From NCBI RefSeq assembly GCF_008033235.1, contig NZ_CP042432.1, forward strand, positions 1,240,001 to 1,304,000: a DNA stretch of 64,000 nt, given 5' to 3'. Origin of the DNA: Anseongella ginsenosidimutans. Its GTDB lineage: Bacteria; Bacteroidota; Bacteroidia; Sphingobacteriales; Sphingobacteriaceae. Below, piece after piece: positions 1-8,622 of the stretch (positions within the stretch are counted from its first letter, which is position 1; every line of letters begins with the position of its first letter). The notes under the pieces were generated by a model, which saw nothing but the letters and a program-made list of their open reading frames with translations, was not told the DNA's origin and did not search any database. The position numbers and the translations under genes are program-made.

Positions 1-1866
1 CCCGTCTTCTCCGATTGCCTCCATGTATTTGGATATAAGGCGGTCGCCAAATGCCCTGATCTTGCGCAGCGGTTCCTGGAGGTCATGAGACGCTACATAG
101 GCGAATTGTTCCAGCTCTCTGTTGGAGTTGTTCAGTTCTTCAATATGCTGTTTTAGCTCCTTTTCATAGTTTTTAACGTCGGTAATGTCCTGCGCCACGC
201 ACATACCTGCAAATATTTCCCCGTCTGTATTCCTGATAGGAACATTATGTACCTTGAAAAGCATGCCGCGCATCTTTACCTCCAGGCTCGATTCTTCCCC
301 TTCCAGGGTCCTCTCAAAAAGGGGAAGCAGGAGCTTCATGTAATATTTATCAAAGGTGTCGGCAAATTTTCTTCCTACGAAATCTTCCCGCTTCAGCTTC
401 AGCATGTCAAAGGCAGAGCCATCGGCGAGCGTGCAGTTAAGTTCCTTGTCAAAAAGAAAGATGAGCGAACTGGGCATGTTCTTGGCAAAACTGCGGTAAA
501 GACTCTCGCTGTGCTGGATCCGTTCCTCTGCCAGCTTACGCTCGGTAATATCGTCAAAGGTGATCACCAGGCCGTCCTGGAACCGGACGCCTGTTATATA
601 CAGCCATTTTGCAATAGCCGAACTGTTGTGCTGCAGGCGGAAGGAACTATTATTTTCCACCACGTCCACATACTTGTCAAAAAGCCCGTCTTTAAAATTA
701 TGAGAAAAGATCTCCGACATCCGGCTTCCCTCCACTGTCCGGTTCGGCGCCATATCATAATGCCCTATCACATACCTGCTTGCCGAGGGATTGGCAAGGA
801 TGATCGCGAAATCAATAATTTTGCCCTCTTCGTTACGAATGCTTCTGAAGGCGATGATCCCGCTGATAGAACTATTCAGTACGCCGTTAACCAAGTCTTC
901 GGCTTTCTTTCTTTCCGCAGCTTCTTCGTTCAGATTCCGGATCACCAGCCGCTCGGTTCTGTGCATTTGCTGGTAATTGAGGCTAATACCAAGGAAGGGA
1001 ATGAGGTAAGTAACGAATTTTTCGTAGTGGGCGATATTGAAATAATTATCAAAGTTTGCCGCTGACCCGTATACCATGCAGAGCTGGGCAAAAATTGCCG
1101 GAACAAGGCTTAGCAGCAGCATTTGTGAAAAAATAGAAGGATACTTCCGGATGAAGCGCGGCAAAATGAAGGCCGCCGAAACAAGGTAAAGGACCAGGGG
1201 AATGTTGTTCAGCAATTGCGTGATCCTTGGATTCTGGTTATATAATTCTGAAACGCCGTCTATCCGGAAGATAATATTGATCGTCAGGGCAGAAAGCAGG
1301 ACGAAAATCAGGCTGATGTATAAAATATAGGTATTGGCTTTTCGCTCGGTTTCCTGCCTGGTACGGAGCTGGGAGCTGACAAGAAAAATGCCGGTACCCA
1401 TCATCAGGATCAGGGCATGATAGCAGCGACTGATAAGCCAGCTGAAATTATCAATGTTCCCTGACCAGTCGGGCCCAACTGACACGAGCCTTGCGGAAAC
1501 CAATACGTGAAAAACGTCTAGCATTCCGGCGCAGAAAAGGGCAACCCCGATGATTGGGGTGGAAATATCCTTTTTCATTCCGTATTCCACGAAACAAAGG
1601 ATGGCGGTAAGCAGCGCTGTGATGATAGAGATCAGTTCCAGGATCACATGAATGAAATTGCCCCGGAGAAAGCGGTGAACAATAGCTTGCTGGCTCTCAT
1701 AAACCAATTCTCCAACCTGTTCAAAGACCGGGTACAGGTTGACAATTCCGAAATCAACGCCAAGTAAATTCAACAGCAAGGGCAGCAGGCAGGCGAGCAG
1801 GGTAAGCGCCACGAATTGCCAGGGAAGCCTGTATGCCTGTTTTTCCAGAAAACGCGTTAACACCAT
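1..1866 (-). CDS. Membrane-bound PAS sensor histidine kinase, C-terminus cut by window edge
   Basis: Translating the minus strand from the ATG at 1866 gives 622 open codons running off the left edge. Residues 1 to about 300 hold some seven or eight hydrophobic segments, resembling a MASE3-type sensor domain. Two PAS-like regions follow (about 330-450 and 465-590), each ending in a D-I-T-E/D-I-T-D type linker, then the start of a HisKA domain with the phospho-acceptor His594 in the box SHDLQEP. The ATP-binding domain lies outside the window. The gene follows the sigma-54 response regulator by 14 bases on the same strand, so the two probably form one two-component system. The signal is unknown. 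The family call is from motifs; the MASE3 label is tentative. Confidence 0.88.
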   Translation of the reverse strand, partial: MVLTRFLEKQAYRLPWQFVALTLLACLLPLLLNLLGVDFGIVNLYPVFEQVGELVYESQQAIVHRFLRGNFIHVILELISIITALLTAILCFVEYGMKKDISTPIIGVALFCAGMLDVFHVLVSARLVSVGPDWSGNIDNFSWLISRCYHALILMMGTGIFLVSSQLRTRQETERKANTYILYISLIFVLLSALTINIIFRIDGVSELYNQNPRITQLLNNIPLVLYLVSAAFILPRFIRKYPSIFSQMLLLSLVPAIFAQLCMVYGSAANFDNYFNIAHYEKFVTYLIPFLGISLNYQQMHRTERLVIRNLNEEAAERKKAEDLVNGVLNSSISGIIAFRSIRNEEGKIIDFAIILANPSASRYVIGHYDMAPNRTVEGSRMSEIFSHNFKDGLFDKYVDVVENNSSFRLQHNSSAIAKWLYITGVRFQDGLVITFDDITERKLAEERIQHSESLYRSFAKNMPSSLIFLFDKELNCTLADGSAFDMLKLKREDFVGRKFADTFDKYYMKLLLPLFERTLEGEESSLEVKMRGMLFKVHNVPIRNTDGEIFAGMCVAQDITDVKNYEKELKQHIEELNNSNRELEQFAYVASHDLQEPLRKIRAFGDRLISKYMEAIGEDG

Positions 1867-1880
1867 ATTGTGATACGACA

Positions 1881-3299
1881 CTAAGTCAGATTCATCGCCT
1901 TCATCTTGTTATAAAGAGTTTTCCGGTCAATGTTCAGGATTTTCGCCGCTTTCGTTTTATTATAATTTACCTGCTTCAGCACTTTGAGGATGGTCTCGTA
2001 TTCGGCTTCAAGGGCTACATTCTTGAGATTAGGCGTATTGTCGTCCTCAGCAGTTTCCATACTCATACTGGTCATGATCTCCGGTACTGCGCCTGTTGTT
2101 GCCATTTCAAGCGGAAGGCAATTCATAGACACGGTCTTACCTTCGGGCGTCAGCAGCGCTGCGCGCCGGATCACGTTTTTCATCTCACGGATATTTCCCG
2201 GCCAGTGATAGGTTTCAAAGCAGTCGATCACCTCTTCGTCAAAACCGGGTATTTCCTTTCCAAGCTCCCTGGAAGTGCTTTCCAGGAAGTGTTGGGCAAA
2301 TAACATAATGTCTTCTTCCCTTTCGCGCAGGGGAGGAAGATAGATGCTGAATTCATTGAAACGGTGGAACAAGTCCTCCCGGAATTTGCCTTTGCCGACA
2401 GCTTCCCAGAGGTCTTCATTGGAGGCCACCACGATCCGGACGTCCAGGTCTATCTCCTTGGTGCTGCCTATTCTTTTAACTTTTCGTTCCTGCACTACCC
2501 GCAGCAGGGAAACCTGGATGTCGTAGGAAAGGTTTGCCACCTCGTCCAGCAGGAGGGTACCCCCGTTAGCAGTTTCGAAGTGGCCGATCTTCGTACCCAG
2601 GGCACCGGTAAAGGAACCTTTTTCATGGCCGAACAATTCGCTCCCGGCCAGCTCCTTGGTCAGTGAACCGCAGTCCACGGCTACAAAGGGCTTGTCTTTC
2701 CGTTTGCTCATCTGGTGGATCCGCTGGGCTACTGCTTCCTTACCGGTCCCGCTTTCGCCGAAAAGAATAATGCTGAAATTGGTTGGGGCCACCAGGTCAA
2801 TCTGCCGGTAAAGTTCCTGGGAGATCTCGCTTTCTCCCATTATATAGCCTTCCGTATTTCCGTTGGAAACGGATTTGGAGCCTTTGCTTTCTTTTTTCGG
2901 AGCCTGTTCCCCGGAATTCCTCTGAAAGCCTTCCTCACGCGGCTGATCCAGGGCTTTATGAATCGTTTCCAGTATTTCGTCCGGGTAAAGGGGCTTTGAA
3001 ATATAGTCATAAGCTCCCATTTTGATCATTTCCACGGCGATCTTTATATCCGAGTACCCTGTAATGATGATCACGATGCTGGAAGGATGGAGTTCCTTTA
3101 TTTTGGCCAGCATTTCCTTCCCGTCAGTATCTTCGAGCCTGAAATCGCAAAGAATAAGATCAAAAAAACGCTCTTTCAGCATCTCCAGTGCTTTTGCTCC
3201 CGATACAGCCGTGCTGACGTCGAAATTATGCTTGCCGAGAAACCGCGTAAGCAATACACCTATATTAACCTCATCATCAATTACCAGTACTTTTTTCAT
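1881..3299 (-). CDS. NtrC-family sigma-54-dependent response regulator
   Basis: A 472-residue protein with the classic three-part layout. The receiver domain covers 1-120 with acidic residues D8/D9 and the probable phosphorylation site D52. The AAA+ domain covers about 155-390, with Walker A GESGTGKE and the sigma-54 contact loop GSFTGA (a permitted variant of GAFTGA). A Fis-type helix-turn-helix closes the protein (NYNKTKAAKILNIDRKTLYN). It would activate sigma-54 promoters after phosphorylation, most likely by the kinase encoded 14 bases downstream. It is the first gene of the pair. Length and motifs are normal for the family; target genes cannot be named from this window. Confidence 0.95.
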   Translation of the reverse strand: MKKVLVIDDEVNIGVLLTRFLGKHNFDVSTAVSGAKALEMLKERFFDLILCDFRLEDTDGKEMLAKIKELHPSSIVIIITGYSDIKIAVEMIKMGAYDYISKPLYPDEILETIHKALDQPREEGFQRNSGEQAPKKESKGSKSVSNGNTEGYIMGESEISQELYRQIDLVAPTNFSIILFGESGTGKEAVAQRIHQMSKRKDKPFVAVDCGSLTKELAGSELFGHEKGSFTGALGTKIGHFETANGGTLLLDEVANLSYDIQVSLLRVVQERKVKRIGSTKEIDLDVRIVVASNEDLWEAVGKGKFREDLFHRFNEFSIYLPPLREREEDIMLFAQHFLESTSRELGKEIPGFDEEVIDCFETYHWPGNIREMKNVIRRAALLTPEGKTVSMNCLPLEMATTGAVPEIMTSMSMETAEDDNTPNLKNVALEAEYETILKVLKQVNYNKTKAAKILNIDRKTLYNKMKAMNLT

Positions 3300-3353
3300 C
3301 GTTATGTATTATTCTGTCAAAGTTAACTAAAAATCGATACCCGTGCGAAAACC

Positions 3354-4130
3354 TTAGTCTTCGAACCTCAAATGTTTAATGGTCAACCCCTTGTTTATCA
3401 GCTCATACAGGGAGTCAATCCCAATGCGCAGTTGCATTTCCAGGAAATCCGCACTTACCCTGCGGTCACTTTCTTCGGTTTTTACCCCTTCGGCGATCAT
3501 GGGCTGATCCGAGACGAGCAACAAGGCTCCGGTAGGAATGCCGTTATAGAAGCCGGTTGAAAAAATGGTGGCGGTTTCCAGGTCAATTCCCATGCATCGT
3601 AACTTCCGGAGGTAATTTTTGAATTCATTATCATGTTCCCATACCCTCCGGTTGGTGGTATAAATGGTTCCCGTCCAATAATCCCGCTGGTGGTTGCGGA
3701 TACTGGTGGAAACTGCCTTTTGAAGGCTGAAAGCCGGCAGGGCCGGAACTTCCGGGGGAAAATAATCGTCCGAAGTGCCTTCTCCCCGGATGGCTGCAAT
3801 GGGAAGTATCAGGTCGCCCAGGTTATTTTTCTTTTTCAGTCCGCCGCATTTTCCCAGGAAAAGAACCGCTTCGGGTTTTACGGCGCTAAGCAGGTCCATG
3901 ATCGTCGCCGCATTGGCGCTGCCCATGCCAAAGTTAATAATGGAAATATTCCCGGAAGTTGCGCTGGGCATTTGCCGGTCCAGGCCCTGAACGGGAACCT
4001 GTTCCCACTCCGAAAACAACTGTACATAGCGCTGGAAGTTCACGAGCAGAAAGTACTTCCCGAAGTCTGCCACAGGTGTTCCTGTATACCTGGGCAACCA
4101 GTTTGCCACAATGTCTTTTTTTGTTTTCAT
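3354..4130 (-). CDS. amn: AMP nucleosidase (nucleoside phosphorylase family)
   Basis: A 258-residue protein of the short Bacteroidota-type AMP nucleosidase family, which splits AMP into adenine and ribose 5-phosphate in the cytoplasm. Supporting stretches are INFGMGSANAATIMDLL, LFLGKCGGLKKKN, RGEGTSDDYFPPEVPALPAF and the substrate-site region GIDLETATIF followed by SDQP. The frame stays open to an ATG at 4184, which would overlap the crotonase gene by 8 bases, but family members start at the equivalent of MKTKKDIV, so the ATG at 4130 is preferred. It is the last gene of a three-gene minus-strand run with the crotonase and B12 domain; no functional link to them is evident. Confidence 0.9.
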   Translation of the reverse strand: MKTKKDIVANWLPRYTGTPVADFGKYFLLVNFQRYVQLFSEWEQVPVQGLDRQMPSATSGNISIINFGMGSANAATIMDLLSAVKPEAVLFLGKCGGLKKKNNLGDLILPIAAIRGEGTSDDYFPPEVPALPAFSLQKAVSTSIRNHQRDYWTGTIYTTNRRVWEHDNEFKNYLRKLRCMGIDLETATIFSTGFYNGIPTGALLLVSDQPMIAEGVKTEESDRRVSADFLEMQLRIGIDSLYELINKGLTIKHLRFED

Positions 4131-4176
4131 TGATTTTCTCGATCTTCTCACGGAAAGCGGGGACGTGAATATCGCT

Positions 4177-4956
4177 TCACTCACCCTTGAAAGCCGGTTT
4201 CCTTTTTTCCAGGAAAGCCTGTACGCCTTCTTTAAAATCGGCGGTCCCGAAAAGCTGGCCGAACTCCCTGATTTCGGTTTCGAACCCGTTCCTTTCCGGA
4301 TGAAAGCAATCGTTCACCGTTCTGATAGCCGCAGCCAGCGCGAGCGGGGCATTCTTCAGCATGTCATTAAGCAGATCCCTGCAAAAGGGGAGCAATTTGT
4401 CGCTCTCCCCGATAGTATGATTTACCAGGTTCATTTCCAGGGCCTGGCTGGCATCGATAATTTTGCCGGTGAGGATCAGCTCCAGGGCTTTTCCCTTTCC
4501 GGCAAGCCTGCTTAACCGCTGTGTGCCTCCATAACCGGGAATCAGTCCCAGGGAAACTTCAGGCAGCCCCATCCGGGCATTTACTAATGCTATACGAAGG
4601 TGGCAGGCAAGCGCCAGTTCCAAACCGCCACCCAATGCGTAACCATTTATGGCTGCCAGTACCGGTTTAGGGAATTTCTCTATCAGATCAAAGACCCGCT
4701 CCTGTCCCTGTCGAGCAAGTATCGTGCCTTCCTCCGGTCCGAAATCCGCAAATTCCGAAATATCAGCTCCGGCCACAAAAGCTTTTTCACCGGTTCCGGT
4801 AATAATAACACCTCCGGTTGCCGGGTCGGCGGCGGCTTTGCGAAGCACCTGGTGCAGTTCTTCAAGCGTGGCCTTGTTCAGGGCATTCAATTTTCCGGGC
4901 CTGTTAATAGTGATGAGGAGCTGTCGGCCGGTGGTTTCCGTGAGAATGTTTTGCAT
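4177..4956 (-). CDS. Enoyl-CoA hydratase/isomerase (crotonase family)
   Basis: A 259-residue crotonase-fold protein, usual length for enoyl-CoA hydratases, which hydrate 2-enoyl-CoA to 3-hydroxyacyl-CoA. Visible family marks are the CoA/oxyanion segment AFVAGADISEF, the glycine-rich NGYALGGGLELALACHLRIA and the catalytic glutamate region LPEVSLGLIPGYGGTQRL with both glutamates expected for a hydratase. It begins nine bases after the stop of the B12-binding protein, so they are probably co-transcribed. Substrate chain length cannot be read from sequence; crotonyl- or methyl-branched CoA are possible given the B12 neighbour. Confidence 0.92.
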   Translation of the reverse strand: MQNILTETTGRQLLITINRPGKLNALNKATLEELHQVLRKAAADPATGGVIITGTGEKAFVAGADISEFADFGPEEGTILARQGQERVFDLIEKFPKPVLAAINGYALGGGLELALACHLRIALVNARMGLPEVSLGLIPGYGGTQRLSRLAGKGKALELILTGKIIDASQALEMNLVNHTIGESDKLLPFCRDLLNDMLKNAPLALAAAIRTVNDCFHPERNGFETEIREFGQLFGTADFKEGVQAFLEKRKPAFKGE

Positions 4957-4965
4957 ACTCCTGCT

Positions 4966-5376
4966 TTAAAAATTCCGGTGTTCTTTTACCCATTCCCTGA
5001 TATAGGCCGCAATTTCGGTGGTGGGAGTGCCTGGCGGGAATAATTTGCCTACGCCCATCCCATATAGCCTTTTCATGTCTTCTTCGGGTATGATCCCTCC
5101 GCCGGTCAGCAGCACGTCATCCAGCCCCTTTTCCTTCATGAGCTGCATTATCCGTGGAAAAATAGTCATATGCGCGCCCGAAAGAATGCTTAATCCTATG
5201 GCATCCACGTCTTCCTGCAGGGCCGCGCTTACCACCATGTCAGGCTGCTGCCGGAGGCCGGTATAAATTACTTCCATCCCCGCGTCGCGGAGCGAAAGCG
5301 CGATGACTTTGGCTCCCCGGTCATGACCGTCAAGACCGCATTTGGCAACTAATACACGTATTGGGCGTGTCATCAT
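4966..5376 (-). CDS. Stand-alone cobalamin-binding domain, methylmalonyl-CoA mutase C-terminal type
   Basis: A 136-residue protein consisting only of a B12-binding Rossmann domain. The signature with the lower axial histidine is present (GLDGHDRG, the D-x-H-x-x-G motif), as are SILSGAH and the nucleotide-tail segment [12 protein letters not shown]. It matches the C-terminal domain of acyl-CoA mutases or their small partner subunits. No mutase catalytic subunit lies in this window. It would bind adenosylcobalamin for a mutase encoded elsewhere; that partnership is inferred. It heads the run with the crotonase and AMP nucleosidase. No cobalamin riboswitch was recognised in the 150 bases upstream. 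Confidence 0.9.
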
Positions 5377-5403
5377 CTGTTGATGCTAATCTAAGGTTAT
5401 TTT

Positions 5404-5437
5404 ATAAAAAAACACCCCGCGGCCAGGCGGGATGTTT
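5404..5437 (-). terminator. Rho-independent terminator after galK
   Basis: Read on the minus strand, an 11-bp stem (5427-5437 with 5410-5420, one T-G wobble) closes a 6-base loop and is followed by a run of seven T. It lies about 95 bases past the galK stop and separates galK from the B12/crotonase genes. Confidence 0.75.
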
Positions 5438-5530
5438 GCAGCACAAGTAAACAATTTTGATAAATATTACGCTTTTATATTTACTAACATCTCTCAGGCG
5501 GTAAAGTTTTTTAACCGGGTTGCCATGCCG

Positions 5531-6682
5531 TTAAAGCTGTCTTACTCCCCCCTCGATCTTCACAGGGAATATCTGCGGTTCATAACCAATTACCTTTTCA
5601 TAGGCTTTTATGAGGTGGCAGCAATAATTCTTCAGTTCAGCCTGGTGAACCAGGGCTATTGCGCTTCCTCCAAAGCCGGCGCCCGTCATGCGGGCTCCTG
5701 CAACTCCCTTCCGCTGGCTAAGTTCTACGATCAGGTCAAGCTCGCGTCCTGTTACTTCGTATAATTCACGGAGGGAGGCATGCGAATCAAACATAAGCTG
5801 CCCCAGTAATTCAATGTCGCCCTTGTTGAGCGCATTGGCAGCAAGGTTAACCCGGGCATTCTCTTCAACCACGTGACGGGCCCTCCTGGCAATAACCGGG
5901 TCCGGGATCAGGTATTGCAGGTTTTCAAACTGTGCTGGCGATAGCTCGCAAAGCGACTGCAGGGAACTTTCCTGCTGCAACAGGGACAGCGCCTCGCGGC
6001 ATTGCGCAAAGCGTTCGTTATATTTTGATTCCGTCAGCGAACGCGATTTATTGGTATTGATGACCAGCAGCGTGTACTCTCCCAGTTTGCAGGGGACCGG
6101 CCTGTGAGTAACCGTTGAACAATCCAGTGCCAATGCCGTATCCTTTTCGCCGAAAGTGACCGCGTATTGATCCAGAATGCCGCAATTGACGCCAACAAAG
6201 TTGTTTTCAGCTTCCAGGGCCATTTTTACCAGTTCAATCTTCTCCAGCCCTCCCTGGAAGATCCGGTTTAACGCAAGAGCTGTCGCCATTTCTATCGAAG
6301 CAGAAGAAGAAAGGCCCGCTCCCTGCGGAATATTCCCCGAAAACAGCATATTCAACCCGGAAATGTTGCCGGAAGCTTCCTGCGTGAACCGGCTGATAAG
6401 GCCCAGAGGGTAATTAACCCAGGCAATATTGGTAGGACGGTAATGAGGGGAAACGAGTACCTCGGCGTAATCGTCAAGATTAAGTGTTCTCAGTACGAAT
6501 TTATTTTTATTGTTGGGGCTGACGAGCAGCCAGGTGCCCTGAGAAATAGCAGCCGGCAGGGCCATGCCCCCGTTGTAATCGGTATGTTCCCCAATGAGGT
6601 TCACCCGGCCCGGGGCGAAAAATATATACTGTGGGGTTTCCTTGTAAATCCGTTTAAATTCTTCTTTAAGAGACTCGATCAT
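5531..6682 (-). CDS. galK: Galactokinase
   Basis: A 383-residue GHMP-family kinase of normal galactokinase length; it phosphorylates galactose to galactose 1-phosphate in the Leloir pathway. The galactokinase signature PGRVNLIGEHTDYNGG sits at residues 24-39, the ATP-binding loop GAGLSSSASIE near 120 and the third motif GARMTGAGFGGSA near 330. It diverges from galM across a 150-bp gap, an arrangement that fits joint control of galactose use. No galT or galE is present here. No operator was recognised in the gap. Confidence 0.96.
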   Translation of the reverse strand: MIESLKEEFKRIYKETPQYIFFAPGRVNLIGEHTDYNGGMALPAAISQGTWLLVSPNNKNKFVLRTLNLDDYAEVLVSPHYRPTNIAWVNYPLGLISRFTQEASGNISGLNMLFSGNIPQGAGLSSSASIEMATALALNRIFQGGLEKIELVKMALEAENNFVGVNCGILDQYAVTFGEKDTALALDCSTVTHRPVPCKLGEYTLLVINTNKSRSLTESKYNERFAQCREALSLLQQESSLQSLCELSPAQFENLQYLIPDPVIARRARHVVEENARVNLAANALNKGDIELLGQLMFDSHASLRELYEVTGRELDLIVELSQRKGVAGARMTGAGFGGSAIALVHQAELKNYCCHLIKAYEKVIGYEPQIFPVKIEGGVRQL

Positions 6683-6832
6683 TTTTAATGTGTTTCCACG
6701 CTCCCTGGTTCCGCGGATTAACGCAGCGTTACTAGTGACGTGTCAGGAATAGATGACACTAAAGAAGGGAACTCCATTGGGTTAAATTAGAATATTTTTT
6801 GCAGAACGCTTTAATTTTTATTTCTTTATTTC

Positions 6833-7891
6833 ATGAGCGTCATAAAGGAAAACAGCAACCTGGCAATAGATGGCAAGACTCTGTGCCTCATTCGCCTGGA
6901 TAACGGCCGGCAAACTTCCCTGATCATGAGCAATTACGGATGCCTGGTCCTTTCCTGGACCGTTAAAGATAAACGGGGGGAGCCCTGCGACATCGTGCTG
7001 GGATTTGACAACCTCGAAAATTACCTGGAAAAGGATTACCTGGAAAATTACCCTTATTTCGGGGTATTGGTGGGAAGATACGCCAACCGCATTAAGGATG
7101 CGCGCTTCACCCTTGACGGTGAGCTTTACCGCCTGCCGGCTAATAAGGGAAAAGACCATCTTCATGGAGGATTCAGGGGTTTTGACAAGGCGGTTTGGGA
7201 TGTGCTGGAAATAGATGAAGTGAATAACCGCGTAGTGTTCGCCTATACCAGTCCCGCTGGTGAGGAAGGCTATCCCGGTAACCTGGAGGTACAGGTTTCC
7301 TATACCCTTACCGAAGACAATAAGCTCGTGCAGGAGATCAGGGCCCGCACGGACCAGGCTACCCCCTTGAATTTAACCCATCATGATTACTTTAACCTGA
7401 ACAATGGAAGGGGGCAAATAAATGATCACCTGCTGGAGATCCCGGCGGACGCTTACCTGGAGCAGGATGCAAACCTGGTTGTGAACGGAAACCTGGTTCC
7501 CGTTGAAAACACCTGGCACGACTTCCGGAAAGAAAAGAAAGTAGGCCTTGACCTTTCCCGCGTGGGCGAATACGACCAGAGCTTTGTGCTGAACAAGAGA
7601 TCCGGGGATCTATCCCTGGCGGCAACGCTCAGAAGCGCTGATACCGGGCTTTGCCTGCGTGTTTATACGACCGAGCCGGTTTGTCATCTTTACACCGGCA
7701 AATGGATACCCGGGATAAAGGGAAAAGGCGGTCAGCAATACGGTCCCTTTTCAGGCCTTTGCCTGGAAGTGCAGGGCCATCCGAATGCGGTAAATATCCC
7801 TGCTTTTCCGGCTACGGTGCTTCGGCCGGGGGAAACCTACCGGCAGGCCAGCAGCTACGAAATTTCTGTCGAAGCCGAATCAGCCAGGTAG
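6833..7891 (+). CDS. galM: Aldose 1-epimerase (galactose mutarotase)
   Basis: A 352-residue mutarotase interconverting alpha and beta anomers of galactose or glucose. Family marks are GRYANRIKDARFTLDG, the catalytic histidine region NLTHHDYFNLN, and the catalytic base region CLEVQGHPNAVN. No signal peptide is evident, so it probably works in the cytoplasm with the divergent galK. A run of six G at 6975-6980 is in frame here. The 3-prime end overlaps the convergent RDD gene by 37 bases. Confidence 0.95.
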   Translation: MSVIKENSNLAIDGKTLCLIRLDNGRQTSLIMSNYGCLVLSWTVKDKRGEPCDIVLGFDNLENYLEKDYLENYPYFGVLVGRYANRIKDARFTLDGELYRLPANKGKDHLHGGFRGFDKAVWDVLEIDEVNNRVVFAYTSPAGEEGYPGNLEVQVSYTLTEDNKLVQEIRARTDQATPLNLTHHDYFNLNNGRGQINDHLLEIPADAYLEQDANLVVNGNLVPVENTWHDFRKEKKVGLDLSRVGEYDQSFVLNKRSGDLSLAATLRSADTGLCLRVYTTEPVCHLYTGKWIPGIKGKGGQQYGPFSGLCLEVQGHPNAVNIPAFPATVLRPGETYRQASSYEISVEAESAR

Positions 7892-8580
7892 TAGTAGTCG
7901 TTCAGGACGGTAGTCAGAAAGGCATATGGCTCCCGGTTTGATTGTATGCCCATGATGCCGCTAACTTTTTCCGCCAGTGGCTTCAGCATTTCCAGTTTAC
8001 CCGTGTGAACGCTTTTCTTTAAAATTCTTTTAATGGTGGAAATATCCCTGTCGCTAAGCGTCAGTACTTCAGGGTAGGTAACCTGGTAGTCAGGGGGTGT
8101 TTCCCTGATCCGGATATCTTCCAGCCTGGTAGAACGCCGTGTCCTTACCACCGTAGTTCCGGCAGCGATATCGCCAAGCCGCTGGCCTTTTCCGTTGATG
8201 AGTATGCAAATAACCGCCACGCTCCCGGAGGCTATTCCGCAATCCACGATGCGGAAGATCCAGCGCATAAGATAGTCCCCCAGTGAAGGCTGCGTTCCAT
8301 CTTTTTTCAGCACCCGGATATTCAGCGTACGTTTGCCAATGCTTTGCCCGTTAAAGAAAACCTCGCAGACAAGATGATAAAAAACCACCGGCAGCGCCAG
8401 GATAACGCCGGTAAGCAGGCTGAGGTTAAGGCCAAGTATACTAATTACAATAGAGAACAATGTAAACCACCCGATGAATATAAAATAATCCAGCAGGGCG
8501 GCCAGAATACGTTCTCCCACACTTGCAATTTCATATTCCAGCCTTACATTTTGCGCAGTATCAATAGCTATCGCCCTCAT
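7855..8580 (-). CDS. RDD family membrane protein
   Basis: A 241-residue membrane protein starting MRAIAIDTAQNVRLEYEIAS, with the RDD-family pattern of an arginine near the start of the first helix (GERILAALLDYF), a second helix pair and a third segment near IFRIVDCGIASGS. About three to four transmembrane helices occupy residues 20-150, followed by a soluble tail. It diverges from the SpoIIM-like gene by about 40 bases and belongs to the RDD/SpoIIM/DUF4129/MoxR neighbourhood common in Bacteroidota. Its molecular role is unknown. It overlaps galM tail to tail. Confidence 0.88.
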   Translation of the reverse strand: MRAIAIDTAQNVRLEYEIASVGERILAALLDYFIFIGWFTLFSIVISILGLNLSLLTGVILALPVVFYHLVCEVFFNGQSIGKRTLNIRVLKKDGTQPSLGDYLMRWIFRIVDCGIASGSVAVICILINGKGQRLGDIAAGTTVVRTRRSTRLEDIRIRETPPDYQVTYPEVLTLSDRDISTIKRILKKSVHTGKLEMLKPLAEKVSGIMGIQSNREPYAFLTTVLNDYYYLADSASTEIS

Positions 8581-8611
8581 GCAGCATTCTTTTAATATTC
8601 AAACATACGAT

Positions 8612-8619
8612 TATCTTTG
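8612..8619 (+). promoter_or_regulatory. TAnnTTTG promoter core directly before the SpoIIM-like gene
   Basis: TATCTTTG matches the Bacteroidota -7 consensus TAnnTTTG and ends only three bases before the ATG at 8623. If used, transcription would begin at or very near the start codon, giving a leaderless message. No clear upstream TTTG was seen, so confidence is moderate. Confidence 0.45.
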
Positions 8620-8622
8620 TTT

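Noticed and set aside
247-1065. 272-codon open frame on the plus strand
   Set aside because: It is antisense to the PAS domains of the sensor kinase, whose minus-strand frame reads as a coherent family protein.
4131-4184. N-terminal extension of the AMP nucleosidase to 4184
   Set aside because: The extra 18 residues are serine/arginine-rich, overlap the crotonase gene and are absent from the family start.
5377-5530. Cobalamin riboswitch before the B12-binding gene
   Set aside because: No B12-box sequence or multi-stem leader could be found; the region holds only the galK terminator.
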